9,141 nt of DNA, taken from an uncultured Bacteroidales bacterium (GTDB lineage: Bacteria > Bacteroidota > Bacteroidia > Bacteroidales > UBA932). The position numbers and the translations under genes are program-made. The notes under the pieces were generated by a model that was not told where the DNA came from, searched no databases, and saw only the letters and a list, made by a program, of their open reading frames with translations. The stretch spans positions 1 to 9,141 of the forward strand of contig ONFK01000046.1 in NCBI GenBank assembly GCA_900317065.1, given 5' to 3'. This document shows positions 1 through 8,235 of this stretch, one piece after another (the first letter of the stretch is position 1; each line of letters starts with the position of its first letter).

Positions 1-22
1 TTTATTTCCTTAAGGCAGATTT

Positions 23-3000
23 ATGTCAAAAAAGACCCAACCGAAGCGAATTAATTTCGCAAGCTCCAAAATACTGGAATACCCTGATCTGCTTGAGGTC
101 CAGCTGAAGTCCTTCAAGGATTTTCTCCAGCTTGAGACCACTCCTGAAAGCAGGAAGAACGAAGGTCTGTATCAGGTCTTCCAGGAAATATTCCCCATCG
201 AGGATATGCGGAACAGCTACAAGCTGGAGTTCATCGACTATTTCGTGGACCCTCCGCAGTATTCGATCGAGGAATGTCTTGAGAGAGGACTGTCCTACAG
301 TGTTCCTCTGAAGGCAAAACTCCGCCTTTCGTGCACCGACTCGGAACATGAGGATTTCGATACCAAGGTCCAGGACGTTTACCTTGGCGACATCCCTTAC
401 ATGACACCGGGCGGCACATTCGTAATCAACGGTTCCGAGCGCATCATCGTATCTCAGCTCCACCGTTCCCCCGGCGTGTTCTTCGACCAGACCCAGCACG
501 CCAACGGCACGAAACTCTACTCCGCCAGAATCATCCCCATCAAGGGATCCTGGATAGAGTTTGCCAGCGACATCAACAATGTGATGTTCGCCTACATCGA
601 CCGCAAGAAGAAACTTCCCGTAACAACCCTGCTCAGGGCCATCGGATTCAACTCCGACAAAGATATCATCAATATCTTCGACCTTGCCGACGAAGTTGCG
701 GTAAACAAGAAGACTCTGAAGGCCAACGAAGGCCGCAAGCTCGCTGCCAAGGTGCTCAAGACCTGGACAGAGGACTTCGAGGATGAAGATACCGGCGAAG
801 TCATCCCCATCGAGCGTACGCTCCCCATCGTGGAAAGGGATGCCGTCCTTGACGATGAAACCATCGACGCTATCCTCGACACCGACGTCAAGAGCATTCT
901 CCTCCAGAAGGATGAAGCAAGCACCAGCGAGTACGCCATCATTTTCAACACTCTCCAGAAAGATCCTACCAACACGGAGATCGAGGCTGTGAACTACATC
1001 TACAAGCAGCTCCGCAATTCGGAACCGCCGGATGAGAACACCGCCCGCGACGTCATCGACAAGCTCTTCTTCAGCGAAAAGCGCTACGACCTCGGCAACG
1101 TGGGACGTTTCCGCCTCAACCGCAAACTTGGCCTCAGCACCGACGAGAATCTCCGCGTGCTCACCAAGGAAGACTTCATCGAGATCGTCAAATACCTTAT
1201 CCGTCTCATAAACGGCAAGGCCACGGTGGATGACATCGACCATCTGAGCAACCGCCGCGTACGCACAGTCGGCGAGCAGCTTGCCAACCAGTTCAGCGTA
1301 GGTCTCAACAGAATGGCCCGTACCATCCGCGAAAGGATGAATGTCCGCGACAGCGAGCAGTTCACTCCTTCCGACCTCATCAACTCCAGAGGACTCTCTT
1401 CCGTAATCAACTCATTCTTCGGCACCAGCCAGTTGAGTCAGTTTATGGACCAGACCAACCCTCTGGCCGAGATTACGCATAAGAGGCGTCTCAGCGCACT
1501 CGGCCCCGGCGGTCTTTCACGCGACCGTGCAGGTTTCGAGGTGCGAGACGTGCACTACACCCATTATGGCCGTCTCTGCCCTATCGAAAGTCCTGAAGGG
1601 CCGAACATCGGTCTTATCTCCAGCCTCTGCGTGTATGCGCGCATCGACTCCCTCGGATTCATCGAGACTCCTTACCGCGATGTAAAGGATGGAAAGGTGG
1701 ACCTGAGCGCAGCCGGCACGCATTACATGACCGCTGAAGACGAGGAGAGCAAATACGTTTCGCTTGCAAACGTCAAGATGGACGACGACGGAAACATCCT
1801 CGAAGACCGCATCCAGTGCCGTCTCGAGGCCGACTTCCCTGTCGTCACCAAGGAAGAAGTGGACTACATGGACGTCGCTCCGAACCAGATGGCTTCCGTA
1901 GCGGCTTCCCTGATTCCTTTCCTCGAGCACGACGATGCGCACCGCGCCCTGATGGGAGCGAACATGATGCGCCAGGCAGTTCCCCTTCTCAAGCCCGAAT
2001 CCCCTATAGTGGGCACAGGACTCGAGGAGCGCGTTTGCCTGGATTCCCGCACTCAGTTCATCGCGGAGCGCAAGGGTGAAGTCACCTACGTCGACGCGAA
2101 CGAAATCCACGTCAAGTATGCCCGTACCGAAGAAGAGGCCTTCGTAAGCTTCACTCCGGAAGAGACAGTCTACAAGCTCCCCAACTATCGCAGGACCAAC
2201 CAGAGCACTACCGTCACTCTCCGCCCCATCGTCCGCAAGGGCGACAAGGTCGAGAAGGGCCAGGTGCTGACCGAAGGTTATGCAACCCAGAACGGAGAAC
2301 TTGCTCTCGGACGCAACCTGAAAGTGGCGTTCATGCCTTGGAAGGGTTACAACTACGAGGACGCCATCGTTCTTTCCGAGGAGATGGTGAAGTGGGACAT
2401 CCTCACTTCCGTGCACGTCGACGAGTACCTCACCGAGGTGCGTGACACCAAGCGCGGCATGGAGGAACTCACCTCCGACATCCCCAACGTCAGCGAAGAC
2501 GCGACCAAGGACCTCGACCAGAACGGTATCGTGCGCGTAGGCGCCCATCTCGAGCCCGGCGACATCATGGTCGGAAAGATCACTCCCAAGGGAGAAAGCG
2601 ATCCTTCACCTGAGGAAAAACTCCTCAAGGCAATCTTCGGCGACAAGGCCGGCGATGTGAAGGATGCATCCCTCAAGGCCAACCCTTCGCTCAGCGGAAC
2701 CGTCATCAAGACCGCCCTCTACGCCAAACTCAGCAAGGAAAGCGGCAAGAAAGGCGCTTCCAAGAACGACACCAAGACCCGCGCTGAAATCCGCGAGGCA
2801 GAATTCAAGGCCAAGGCCGAGAAACTCCGCGCAGAATTCCTCAAAAAGCTCGAAATCCTCACGAAGGACAAGAAGAGCGCAGGCATCTTCGACATCTTCG
2901 GAGTGGAAGTCGTCGCCAAGGACAAGAAGTTCACCAAGGAAATCCTTGCGAACATCGAATACGACAATGTGAATACCGGCAAGTGGACTACCGAGAAGGA

Positions 3001-3844
3001 CACCAACCTCCTCATCCACGACCTCATCAACAACTACTGCATCACCCTCAAGAACGAGGCCGCGGTATGCAAGAGGGAAGTGGACCAGATCAAGGTAGGT
3101 GACAATCTTCCTCCCGCAGTCATGCAGATTGCAAAGGTATATGTCGCCAAGAAGCGCAAGATCACCGTCGGTGACAAGATGGCAGGACGCCACGGAAACA
3201 AGGGTATCGTCGCGAAGATCGTACGCCGCGAGGACATGCCGTTCCTCGAGGACGGAACTCCGGTCGACATCGTGCTGAACCCTCTGGGCGTGCCTTCCCG
3301 AATGAACCTCGGACAGATCTACGAAACCGTGCTCGGTTGGGCCGGCAGCCGTCTGGGCGTGAAGTTCAGCACTCCTATCTTCGACGGTGCAAGCAACGAG
3401 GAGATCGCCGCATACACCGACAAGGCGGGTGTTCCCCGCTATGGCAAGACGAGGCTCCGCGACGGCGGCACCGGCGACTGGTTCGACCAGCCCGCTACCG
3501 TCGGCGTCATCTATATGATCAAGCTCGGTCATATGGTGGACGATAAGATGCACGCCCGTTCCATCGGTCCTTACTCCCTCATCACCCAGCAGCCTCTCGG
3601 AGGCAAGGCCCAGTTCGGCGGCCAGCGCTTCGGTGAGATGGAGGTCTGGGCCCTCGAGGCCTTCGGTGCGGCCAACGTTCTCCAGGAAATCCTTACCGTC
3701 AAGTCCGACGACGTGACCGGACGCAGCAAGACATACGAGGCCATCGTCAAGGGTGACCCCATGCCGCCTGCAGGAATTCCCGAATCGCTGAACGTGCTGC
3801 TGCACGAACTCAGGGGCCTTGGTCTCAAGGTTACGTTGGAATAG
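23..3844 (+). CDS. rpoB: DNA-directed RNA polymerase subunit beta (complete)
   Basis: Encodes the beta subunit (1273 aa) of RNA polymerase, which forms half of the active-site cleft and the rifampicin pocket. Seen in the sequence: N-terminal protrusion and lobe regions; an SI1-type lobe extension at about residues 200-330; a rifampicin cluster from G467 to S491 in which D476, H486 and S491 match E. coli D516, H526 and S531; CPIESPEGPNIGLI with E525 (E. coli E565); NYEDA with E779 and D780 (E. coli E813, D814); KMAGRHGNKG with K1052 and K1060 (E. coli K1065, K1073); and the C-terminal QQPLGGKAQFGGQRFGEMEV block. A lysine-rich insert lies at about 896-1025. E. coli beta is 1342 aa; part of the difference is a segment of roughly 50 residues missing after the catalytic lysines. 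The ATG at 23 is chosen because MSKKTQPKRINF is a normal family start. AAGG at 12-15 is a weak ribosome site, and bases 1-22 hold no recognisable end of rplL. Stop is TAG. Confidence 0.99.
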   Translation: MSKKTQPKRINFASSKILEYPDLLEVQLKSFKDFLQLETTPESRKNEGLYQVFQEIFPIEDMRNSYKLEFIDYFVDPPQYSIEECLERGLSYSVPLKAKLRLSCTDSEHEDFDTKVQDVYLGDIPYMTPGGTFVINGSERIIVSQLHRSPGVFFDQTQHANGTKLYSARIIPIKGSWIEFASDINNVMFAYIDRKKKLPVTTLLRAIGFNSDKDIINIFDLADEVAVNKKTLKANEGRKLAAKVLKTWTEDFEDEDTGEVIPIERTLPIVERDAVLDDETIDAILDTDVKSILLQKDEASTSEYAIIFNTLQKDPTNTEIEAVNYIYKQLRNSEPPDENTARDVIDKLFFSEKRYDLGNVGRFRLNRKLGLSTDENLRVLTKEDFIEIVKYLIRLINGKATVDDIDHLSNRRVRTVGEQLANQFSVGLNRMARTIRERMNVRDSEQFTPSDLINSRGLSSVINSFFGTSQLSQFMDQTNPLAEITHKRRLSALGPGGLSRDRAGFEVRDVHYTHYGRLCPIESPEGPNIGLISSLCVYARIDSLGFIETPYRDVKDGKVDLSAAGTHYMTAEDEESKYVSLANVKMDDDGNILEDRIQCRLEADFPVVTKEEVDYMDVAPNQMASVAASLIPFLEHDDAHRALMGANMMRQAVPLLKPESPIVGTGLEERVCLDSRTQFIAERKGEVTYVDANEIHVKYARTEEEAFVSFTPEETVYKLPNYRRTNQSTTVTLRPIVRKGDKVEKGQVLTEGYATQNGELALGRNLKVAFMPWKGYNYEDAIVLSEEMVKWDILTSVHVDEYLTEVRDTKRGMEELTSDIPNVSEDATKDLDQNGIVRVGAHLEPGDIMVGKITPKGESDPSPEEKLLKAIFGDKAGDVKDASLKANPSLSGTVIKTALYAKLSKESGKKGASKNDTKTRAEIREAEFKAKAEKLRAEFLKKLEILTKDKKSAGIFDIFGVEVVAKDKKFTKEILANIEYDNVNTGKWTTEKDTNLLIHDLINNYCITLKNEAAVCKREVDQIKVGDNLPPAVMQIAKVYVAKKRKITVGDKMAGRHGNKGIVAKIVRREDMPFLEDGTPVDIVLNPLGVPSRMNLGQIYETVLGWAGSRLGVKFSTPIFDGASNEEIAAYTDKAGVPRYGKTRLRDGGTGDWFDQPATVGVIYMIKLGHMVDDKMHARSIGPYSLITQQPLGGKAQFGGQRFGEMEVWALEAFGAANVLQEILTVKSDDVTGRSKTYEAIVKGDPMPPAGIPESLNVLLHELRGLGLKVTLE

Positions 3845-3868
3845 TATAATGGATAATCGAACAAGAAT
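3845..3868 (+). other. rpoB-rpoC spacer
   Basis: This 24-nt spacer is AT-rich and has no Shine-Dalgarno match before the rpoC ATG, as is common in Bacteroidota, where an A-rich leader is often enough. It is too short for a hairpin terminator and supports one rpoBC transcript. It contains TATAAT directly after the rpoB stop and an out-of-frame ATG at 3849 that opens a 17-codon frame ending at 3902; neither is treated as functional. Confidence 0.8.
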
Positions 3869-6800
3869 ATGCCTAATTTCAATAATAGAGACAATAAGGT
3901 AAAGAGCAATTTCCAGACGATCAGCATCTCGCTGGCATCTCCCGAAGACATCATCGAAAGGAGCTGCGGAGAGGTCTTGAAGCCGGAAACCGTCAACTAC
4001 CGCACGTACAAGCCGGAGCGCGACGGTCTCTTCTGCGAAAAGATCTTCGGTCCTACCAAGGACTACGAGTGCTATTGCGGAAAATACAAGAGGATTCGCT
4101 ACCGCGGCATCGTCTGCGACCGCTGCGGTGTGGAGGTTACCGAGAAGAAGGTCCGCCGCGAGAGGATGGGTCACATCACCCTTACCGTTCCCGTTGCGCA
4201 CATCTGGTATTTCAAGAGTGCCCCCAACAAGATATCCGCCGTGCTCGGGATCCCTTCCAAGAAACTGGAATCGGTTATCTATTACGAGAAGTACATCGTG
4301 ACCCGCCAGGGCGCCAGCGACGTTCCCAAGTATGAACTCCTCGCAGAGGACGAATACCTCGACGTACTCGCAAAACTCCCCGGAAACGAGAATCTTTCCG
4401 ACTCCGATCCCGACAAGTTCATCGCAAAGATGGGCGCAGAAGGAATCTACGATCTCCTCAAGGAAATCGACCCCGAGCAGCTCTGCTATGAGCTTCGCCA
4501 GAAGATGCTGGTGGAGACTTCGCAGCAGCGCAAGGCCGAAATCCTCAAACGCCTCCAGGTAGTCAAGTGGTTCCAGGAGAGCAAGCGTGTCAACCGTCCC
4601 GAATGGATGATCATGAAGGTGATCCCGGTCATTCCCCCGGATCTCCGCCCTCTGGTTCCCCTCGACGGCGGCCGCTTCGCCACCTCCGACATCAACGACC
4701 TCTACCGTCGCGTCATCATCCGCAACAACCGTCTCAAGAAACTCATCGAGATCAAGGCTCCCGAAGTCATTCTCCGCAACGAGAAGCGCATGCTTCAGGA
4801 AGCCGTCGACAGCCTCTTCGACAACTCGAAGAAGAGTTCCGCAGTGAAGAGCGAAAGCAACCGCGCCCTCAAGAGTCTCTCCGACTCACTCAAGGGTAAG
4901 CAGGGACGCTTCCGCCAGAACCTCCTCGGAAAGCGCGTGGACTACTCCGCACGTTCCGTCATCGTGGTGGGTCCGGAACTCAACATGCACGAGTGCGGTC
5001 TGCCGAAGTTCATGGCAGCCGAGCTCTACAAGCCCTTCATCATCCGCAAGCTCATCGAGCGCGGCATCGTGAAGACCGTCAAGAGCGCGAAGAAGATCGT
5101 CGACCGCAAGGATCCCGTCATCTGGGACATCCTCGAGAATGTGATGAAGGGTCATCCCGTGCTCCTCAACCGTGCACCTACCCTCCACCGCCTCGGTATC
5201 CAGGCCTTCCAGCCCAGGATGATCGAAGGCAAGGCAATCCAGCTGCACCCTCTCGCATGTACGGCATTCAACGCCGACTTCGACGGTGACCAGATGGCTG
5301 TCCACCTCCCTCTCGGCAACGCCGCGATCATGGAGGCGCAGCTGCTGATGCTCGGAAGCCACAACATTCTCAACCCTGCAAACGGAGCCCCTATCACCGT
5401 TCCTTCCCAGGACATGGTGCTCGGACTCTACTATATTACCAAGGTACGCCCCGGCGCCAAGGGAGAAGGCCTGACCTTCTACGGCCCCGAGGAGGTGATC
5501 ATCGCCTATAACGAGAAGGTCATCGACATGCATGCGGAAATCAATGTCCGTGTCCCTGCCGACAAGATGGACCCTTCCAAGGGCACGCAGATCATCAAGA
5601 CCACCGCAGGCCGCATCATCGTGAACCAGTATGTTCCGGAGGAAGTTCCCTACGTGAACGAAGTTCTCGGCAAGAAGGCCCTGCGCAACATCATCACCCT
5701 GGTAATCAAGAACACCGGTGTGACCCGCACCGCGAAGTTCCTCGACGATATCAAGAACCTCGGATACGACCAGGCATTCCGTGCCGGTATTTCCTTCAAC
5801 CTCGGCGACGTCATCATCCCCAAGGAGAAAGACCAGCTGATCGACGAAGGATACAAGCAGGTCGGCGATATCAAGAACAACTACGCGATGGGTTTCATCA
5901 CCAACAACGAGCGCTACAACAAAGTCATCGACCTCTGGACGGGTATAGACAACAAGCTGACCGGCATCGTGACCAAGCAGATCTCCGCCGACCAGCAAGG
6001 TTTCAACCCTGTGTTCATGATGCTTGACTCCGGCGCCCGTGGTTCAACCCAGCAGATCAAGCAGCTCTGCGGCATGCGAGGCCTTATGGCCAAGCCTCAG
6101 AAGAGCGGCGCCGCCGGCGCGGAAATCATCGAGAACCCTATCATCTCCAACCTTAAGGAAGGCATGACGGTGCTCGAGTACTTCATCTCCACGCACGGCG
6201 CACGTAAAGGTCTTGCCGATACCGCCCTCAAGACCGCCGATGCAGGTTACCTGACAAGGCGTCTGGTGGACGTATCGCACGACGTGATCATCACCGAAGA
6301 AGACTGCGGTACGCTCCGCGGACTTATCGCAACCGCCATCAAGAACAAGGACGAGGTTGTGGAGAGTCTCGGCGAGCGCATCCTCGGCCGTACCACGGTG
6401 CACGACATATTCAATCCTCTCACCGGAGAACTCATCCTGCATGCAGGCGAGGAAATCCGCGAGAAGGAGGCTGAACTCATCGACTCCCTGCCCATCGAGC
6501 AGGTGGAAATCCGCAGCGTTCTCACTTGCGAAAGCCGCCACGGCGTCTGCGCAAAGTGCTACGGACGCAACCTTGCCACCAGCCGCATGGTCGAGAAGGG
6601 AGAAGTCGTCGGTGTCATTGCAGCCCAGTCCATCGGTGAGCCCGGTACCCAGCTTACCCTGCGTACCTTCCACGTCGGTGGTACTGCGGGCGGCTCCGTG
6701 GTAGACTCTTCGATCGACTCCAAGTACGAAGGCCGCCTCGAATTTGAGGAACTCCGTACCATCGAGCGCGTCGGGGACGAAGGCGCAGCCGAGACCGTGG

Positions 6801-8122
6801 TTGTGAGCCGCATGACCGAACTCCGCATCGTAGACGAGAATACCGGCTACGCTTATTCACAGTACGATATTCCTTACGGCGCCATCCTCTTCAAGAAAGA
6901 AGGCGACAAGGTGCGCAAGGGAGACCGCATCTGCGAATGGGATCCTTACAACGCAGTCACCCTCGTGGAAACTGCCGGCAAGGTGGCCTTCGAGAACATG
7001 ATCGAGGGCGTAACCTTCCGCAAGGACAACGCGGACGAGTTCAGCATGAGCACCGACAAGGTGATCATCGAAAGCAAGGACAAGACCAAGAACCCTACCC
7101 TGGTGATCCTCGGCGAGGGCGGCGAAACTCTCAGGACATACAACCTTCCTGTGGGTGCGCACGTCACCGTAGAGAACGGCAGCGATGTACGCATGGGCGA
7201 GATTATCATCAAGATACCCCGCGCCATCGGCAAGGCTTCCGATATCACCGGCGGTCTGCCGCGTGTCACCGAGCTCTTCGAAGCCCGCAACCCTTCCAAC
7301 CCTGCCATCCTTTCCGAGATCAACGGCGAGGTTATCATGGGCAAGGTCAAGAGGGGCAACCGCGAGATCGTTGTGAAGAACAAGAGCGGCATCGAGAAGC
7401 ACTATCTCGTGCCACTGACCAAGCAGATTCTCGTGCAGGAGAACGACTACGTCAAGGCGGGCACTCCGCTGTCCGACGGCGGCGTCTCCCCTACCGACAT
7501 TCTCAATATCCTCGGTCCTGTAAAGGCTCAGGAATACATTGTGAATGAGGTCCAGGCCGTGTATCGTCTGCAAGGCGTGAAGATCAACGACAAGCACTTC
7601 GAGATCATCGTACGCCAGATGATGCGCAAGGTGGAAATCACCAACCCCGGCGACACCGAATTCCTTCAGGACGAACTCGTGGACAAGAGCCGCTTCATGG
7701 ATGTGAACGACGCTATCTACGGCAAGTACCTTGTGCTGGAACCCGGTGACAGCGAGCGCTATGTAATGGGCGATCTCGTGAGCGCACGCGATATGCGCAG
7801 CGAGAACAACTCACTCGAGCGCCAGGGCCGCAAGGGCATCACAGCACGCCCGGCCGAGCCTGCTACCGCACGTCTGATGCTGCAGGGTATCACCCGCGCC
7901 GCTCTCCGCACCAACAGCTTCATCTCCGCCGCTTCCTTCCAGGAAACCACGAAGGTGCTCAGCGAAGCCGCCATCCGCGGCCGCGTCGACCACCTCGAAG
8001 GCCTGAAGGAGAACGTCATCTGCGGACACCTTATTCCTGCAGGTACCGGACTCTCCGATTACCAGGATATCGTGGTCGGCCGCAAGGACGAATTGGTACA
8101 GGATCAGCTGATGGATCTTTAG
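3869..8122 (+). CDS. rpoC: DNA-directed RNA polymerase subunit beta' (complete)
   Basis: Encodes beta' (1417 aa; E. coli 1407), the subunit that carries the catalytic magnesium. Seen in order: N-terminal zinc ribbon C68, C70, C83, C86; clamp and coiled-coil region; LLNRAPTLHRLGIQ with R435 (E. coli R425); NADFDGD at 468-474 with the Mg-binding D470, D472, D474; PSQDMVLGLYY; DSGARGS; bridge helix at about 768-805; second zinc site C813, C887, C894, C897; trigger loop GTQLTLRTFHVGG with R932 and H935 (E. coli R933, H936); and, within the trigger loop, a long SI3-type insertion running roughly from 942 to 1120 before SDITGGLPRVTELFEAR. The C-terminus ends LVQDQLMDL, TAG stop. It lies 24 nt after rpoB in the same operon. 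The ATG at 3869 gives MPNFNNRDNKVK, the usual Bacteroidota start. No key residue is missing and there is no frameshift. Confidence 0.99.
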   Translation: MPNFNNRDNKVKSNFQTISISLASPEDIIERSCGEVLKPETVNYRTYKPERDGLFCEKIFGPTKDYECYCGKYKRIRYRGIVCDRCGVEVTEKKVRRERMGHITLTVPVAHIWYFKSAPNKISAVLGIPSKKLESVIYYEKYIVTRQGASDVPKYELLAEDEYLDVLAKLPGNENLSDSDPDKFIAKMGAEGIYDLLKEIDPEQLCYELRQKMLVETSQQRKAEILKRLQVVKWFQESKRVNRPEWMIMKVIPVIPPDLRPLVPLDGGRFATSDINDLYRRVIIRNNRLKKLIEIKAPEVILRNEKRMLQEAVDSLFDNSKKSSAVKSESNRALKSLSDSLKGKQGRFRQNLLGKRVDYSARSVIVVGPELNMHECGLPKFMAAELYKPFIIRKLIERGIVKTVKSAKKIVDRKDPVIWDILENVMKGHPVLLNRAPTLHRLGIQAFQPRMIEGKAIQLHPLACTAFNADFDGDQMAVHLPLGNAAIMEAQLLMLGSHNILNPANGAPITVPSQDMVLGLYYITKVRPGAKGEGLTFYGPEEVIIAYNEKVIDMHAEINVRVPADKMDPSKGTQIIKTTAGRIIVNQYVPEEVPYVNEVLGKKALRNIITLVIKNTGVTRTAKFLDDIKNLGYDQAFRAGISFNLGDVIIPKEKDQLIDEGYKQVGDIKNNYAMGFITNNERYNKVIDLWTGIDNKLTGIVTKQISADQQGFNPVFMMLDSGARGSTQQIKQLCGMRGLMAKPQKSGAAGAEIIENPIISNLKEGMTVLEYFISTHGARKGLADTALKTADAGYLTRRLVDVSHDVIITEEDCGTLRGLIATAIKNKDEVVESLGERILGRTTVHDIFNPLTGELILHAGEEIREKEAELIDSLPIEQVEIRSVLTCESRHGVCAKCYGRNLATSRMVEKGEVVGVIAAQSIGEPGTQLTLRTFHVGGTAGGSVVDSSIDSKYEGRLEFEELRTIERVGDEGAAETVVVSRMTELRIVDENTGYAYSQYDIPYGAILFKKEGDKVRKGDRICEWDPYNAVTLVETAGKVAFENMIEGVTFRKDNADEFSMSTDKVIIESKDKTKNPTLVILGEGGETLRTYNLPVGAHVTVENGSDVRMGEIIIKIPRAIGKASDITGGLPRVTELFEARNPSNPAILSEINGEVIMGKVKRGNREIVVKNKSGIEKHYLVPLTKQILVQENDYVKAGTPLSDGGVSPTDILNILGPVKAQEYIVNEVQAVYRLQGVKINDKHFEIIVRQMMRKVEITNPGDTEFLQDELVDKSRFMDVNDAIYGKYLVLEPGDSERYVMGDLVSARDMRSENNSLERQGRKGITARPAEPATARLMLQGITRAALRTNSFISAASFQETTKVLSEAAIRGRVDHLEGLKENVICGHLIPAGTGLSDYQDIVVGRKDELVQDQLMDL

Positions 8123-8126
8123 ATCC
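8113..8126. repeat. Small inverted repeat across the rpoC stop codon
   Basis: GGATCT and AGATCC form a 6-bp perfect dyad (equivalently a 5-bp stem with a TTTA loop) that contains the rpoC TAG stop. Just upstream, ATCAGCTGAT at 8103-8112 is a perfect 10-bp palindrome inside the last codons. Both are short enough to occur by chance; they are listed because they sit directly before two much stronger hairpins. The outermost base, 8126, is also the first base of the next stem. Confidence 0.3.
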
Positions 8127-8169
8127 GGGTATTGTATGCAAAACGGCCTGTTTTGCATACAACAACCCG
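8126..8169. repeat. Hairpin 1: palindromic element downstream of rpoC
   Basis: TTGTATGCAAAAC (8132-8144) is the exact reverse complement of GTTTTGCATACAA (8150-8162), giving a 13-bp stem with a 5-nt loop, GGCCT. Beyond a small internal loop (A8131 opposite C8163-A8164), CGGGT (8126-8130) pairs with ACCCG (8165-8169) for five more base pairs. No T-run follows it on either strand, so alone it is not a classical intrinsic terminator. It may stabilise the rpoBC 3' end, may assist the terminator just downstream, or may be one copy of a dispersed palindromic repeat. Its core GTATGCAAA recurs in hairpin 2. Confidence 0.8.
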
Positions 8170-8177
8170 AAAACAAT

Positions 8178-8226
8178 AGTTCCCGTATGCAAAAACACAT
8201 TATTTGCATACGGGAACTTCTTTTAT
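8178..8226. terminator. Hairpin 2: bidirectional intrinsic terminator of rpoBC and cysS-xth
   Basis: AGTTCCCGTATGCAAA (8178-8193) is a perfect 16-bp reverse complement of TTTGCATACGGGAACT (8203-8218), with a 9-nt loop (8194-8202). On the plus strand the stem is followed by TCTTTTAT (8219-8226), a suitable U-rich tail to end rpoC transcription. On the minus strand it is followed by ATTGTTTT (8177 down to 8170), which would serve xth. The GC-rich CCCG lies in the middle of the stem rather than at the tail end, so it is not a textbook E. coli terminator. The position between convergent genes supports the call. Confidence 0.8.
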
Positions 8227-8235
8227 GCCATTATC

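Noticed and set aside
26..1243. 405-aa antisense open frame opposite the start of rpoB
   Set aside because: It is a composition shadow: rich in V, D, G, E and L from reverse complements of common rpoB codons, with no domain motif.
2664..2972. 102-aa Ser/Arg-rich frame inside the RpoB insert
   Set aside because: It is the +1 frame reading of the lysine-rich rpoB segment; the low-complexity S/R/P composition follows from the AAG and GCC-rich codons.
3845..3850. TATAAT just after the rpoB stop as a promoter for rpoC
   Set aside because: Bacteroidota primary sigma factors prefer a TAnnTTTG -10 element, there is no -33 TTG element at the right distance, and the 24-nt spacing fits a single operon.
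3849..3902. 17-codon out-of-frame small ORF overlapping the rpoC start
   Set aside because: It begins just after the rpoB stop and could in principle act in reinitiation, but its peptide (MDNRTRICLISIIETIR) is unremarkable and it is short enough to be chance.
2606..4201. 531-aa antisense open frame across the rpoB end and rpoC start
   Set aside because: It lies opposite two highly conserved genes, spans their junction, and its protein resembles no family I know. Long antisense frames are expected from the GC-rich, RNY-type codons of rpoB and rpoC.
4886..5998. 370-aa antisense open frame inside rpoC
   Set aside because: Same shadow pattern opposite the catalytic core of rpoC; no recognisable motif and no space for its own signals.
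8126..8218. Hairpin pair as a CRISPR array or integron attachment site
   Set aside because: There are only two units with different stems and loops, no regular spacers, no cas or integrase gene, and no conserved attC core sites.
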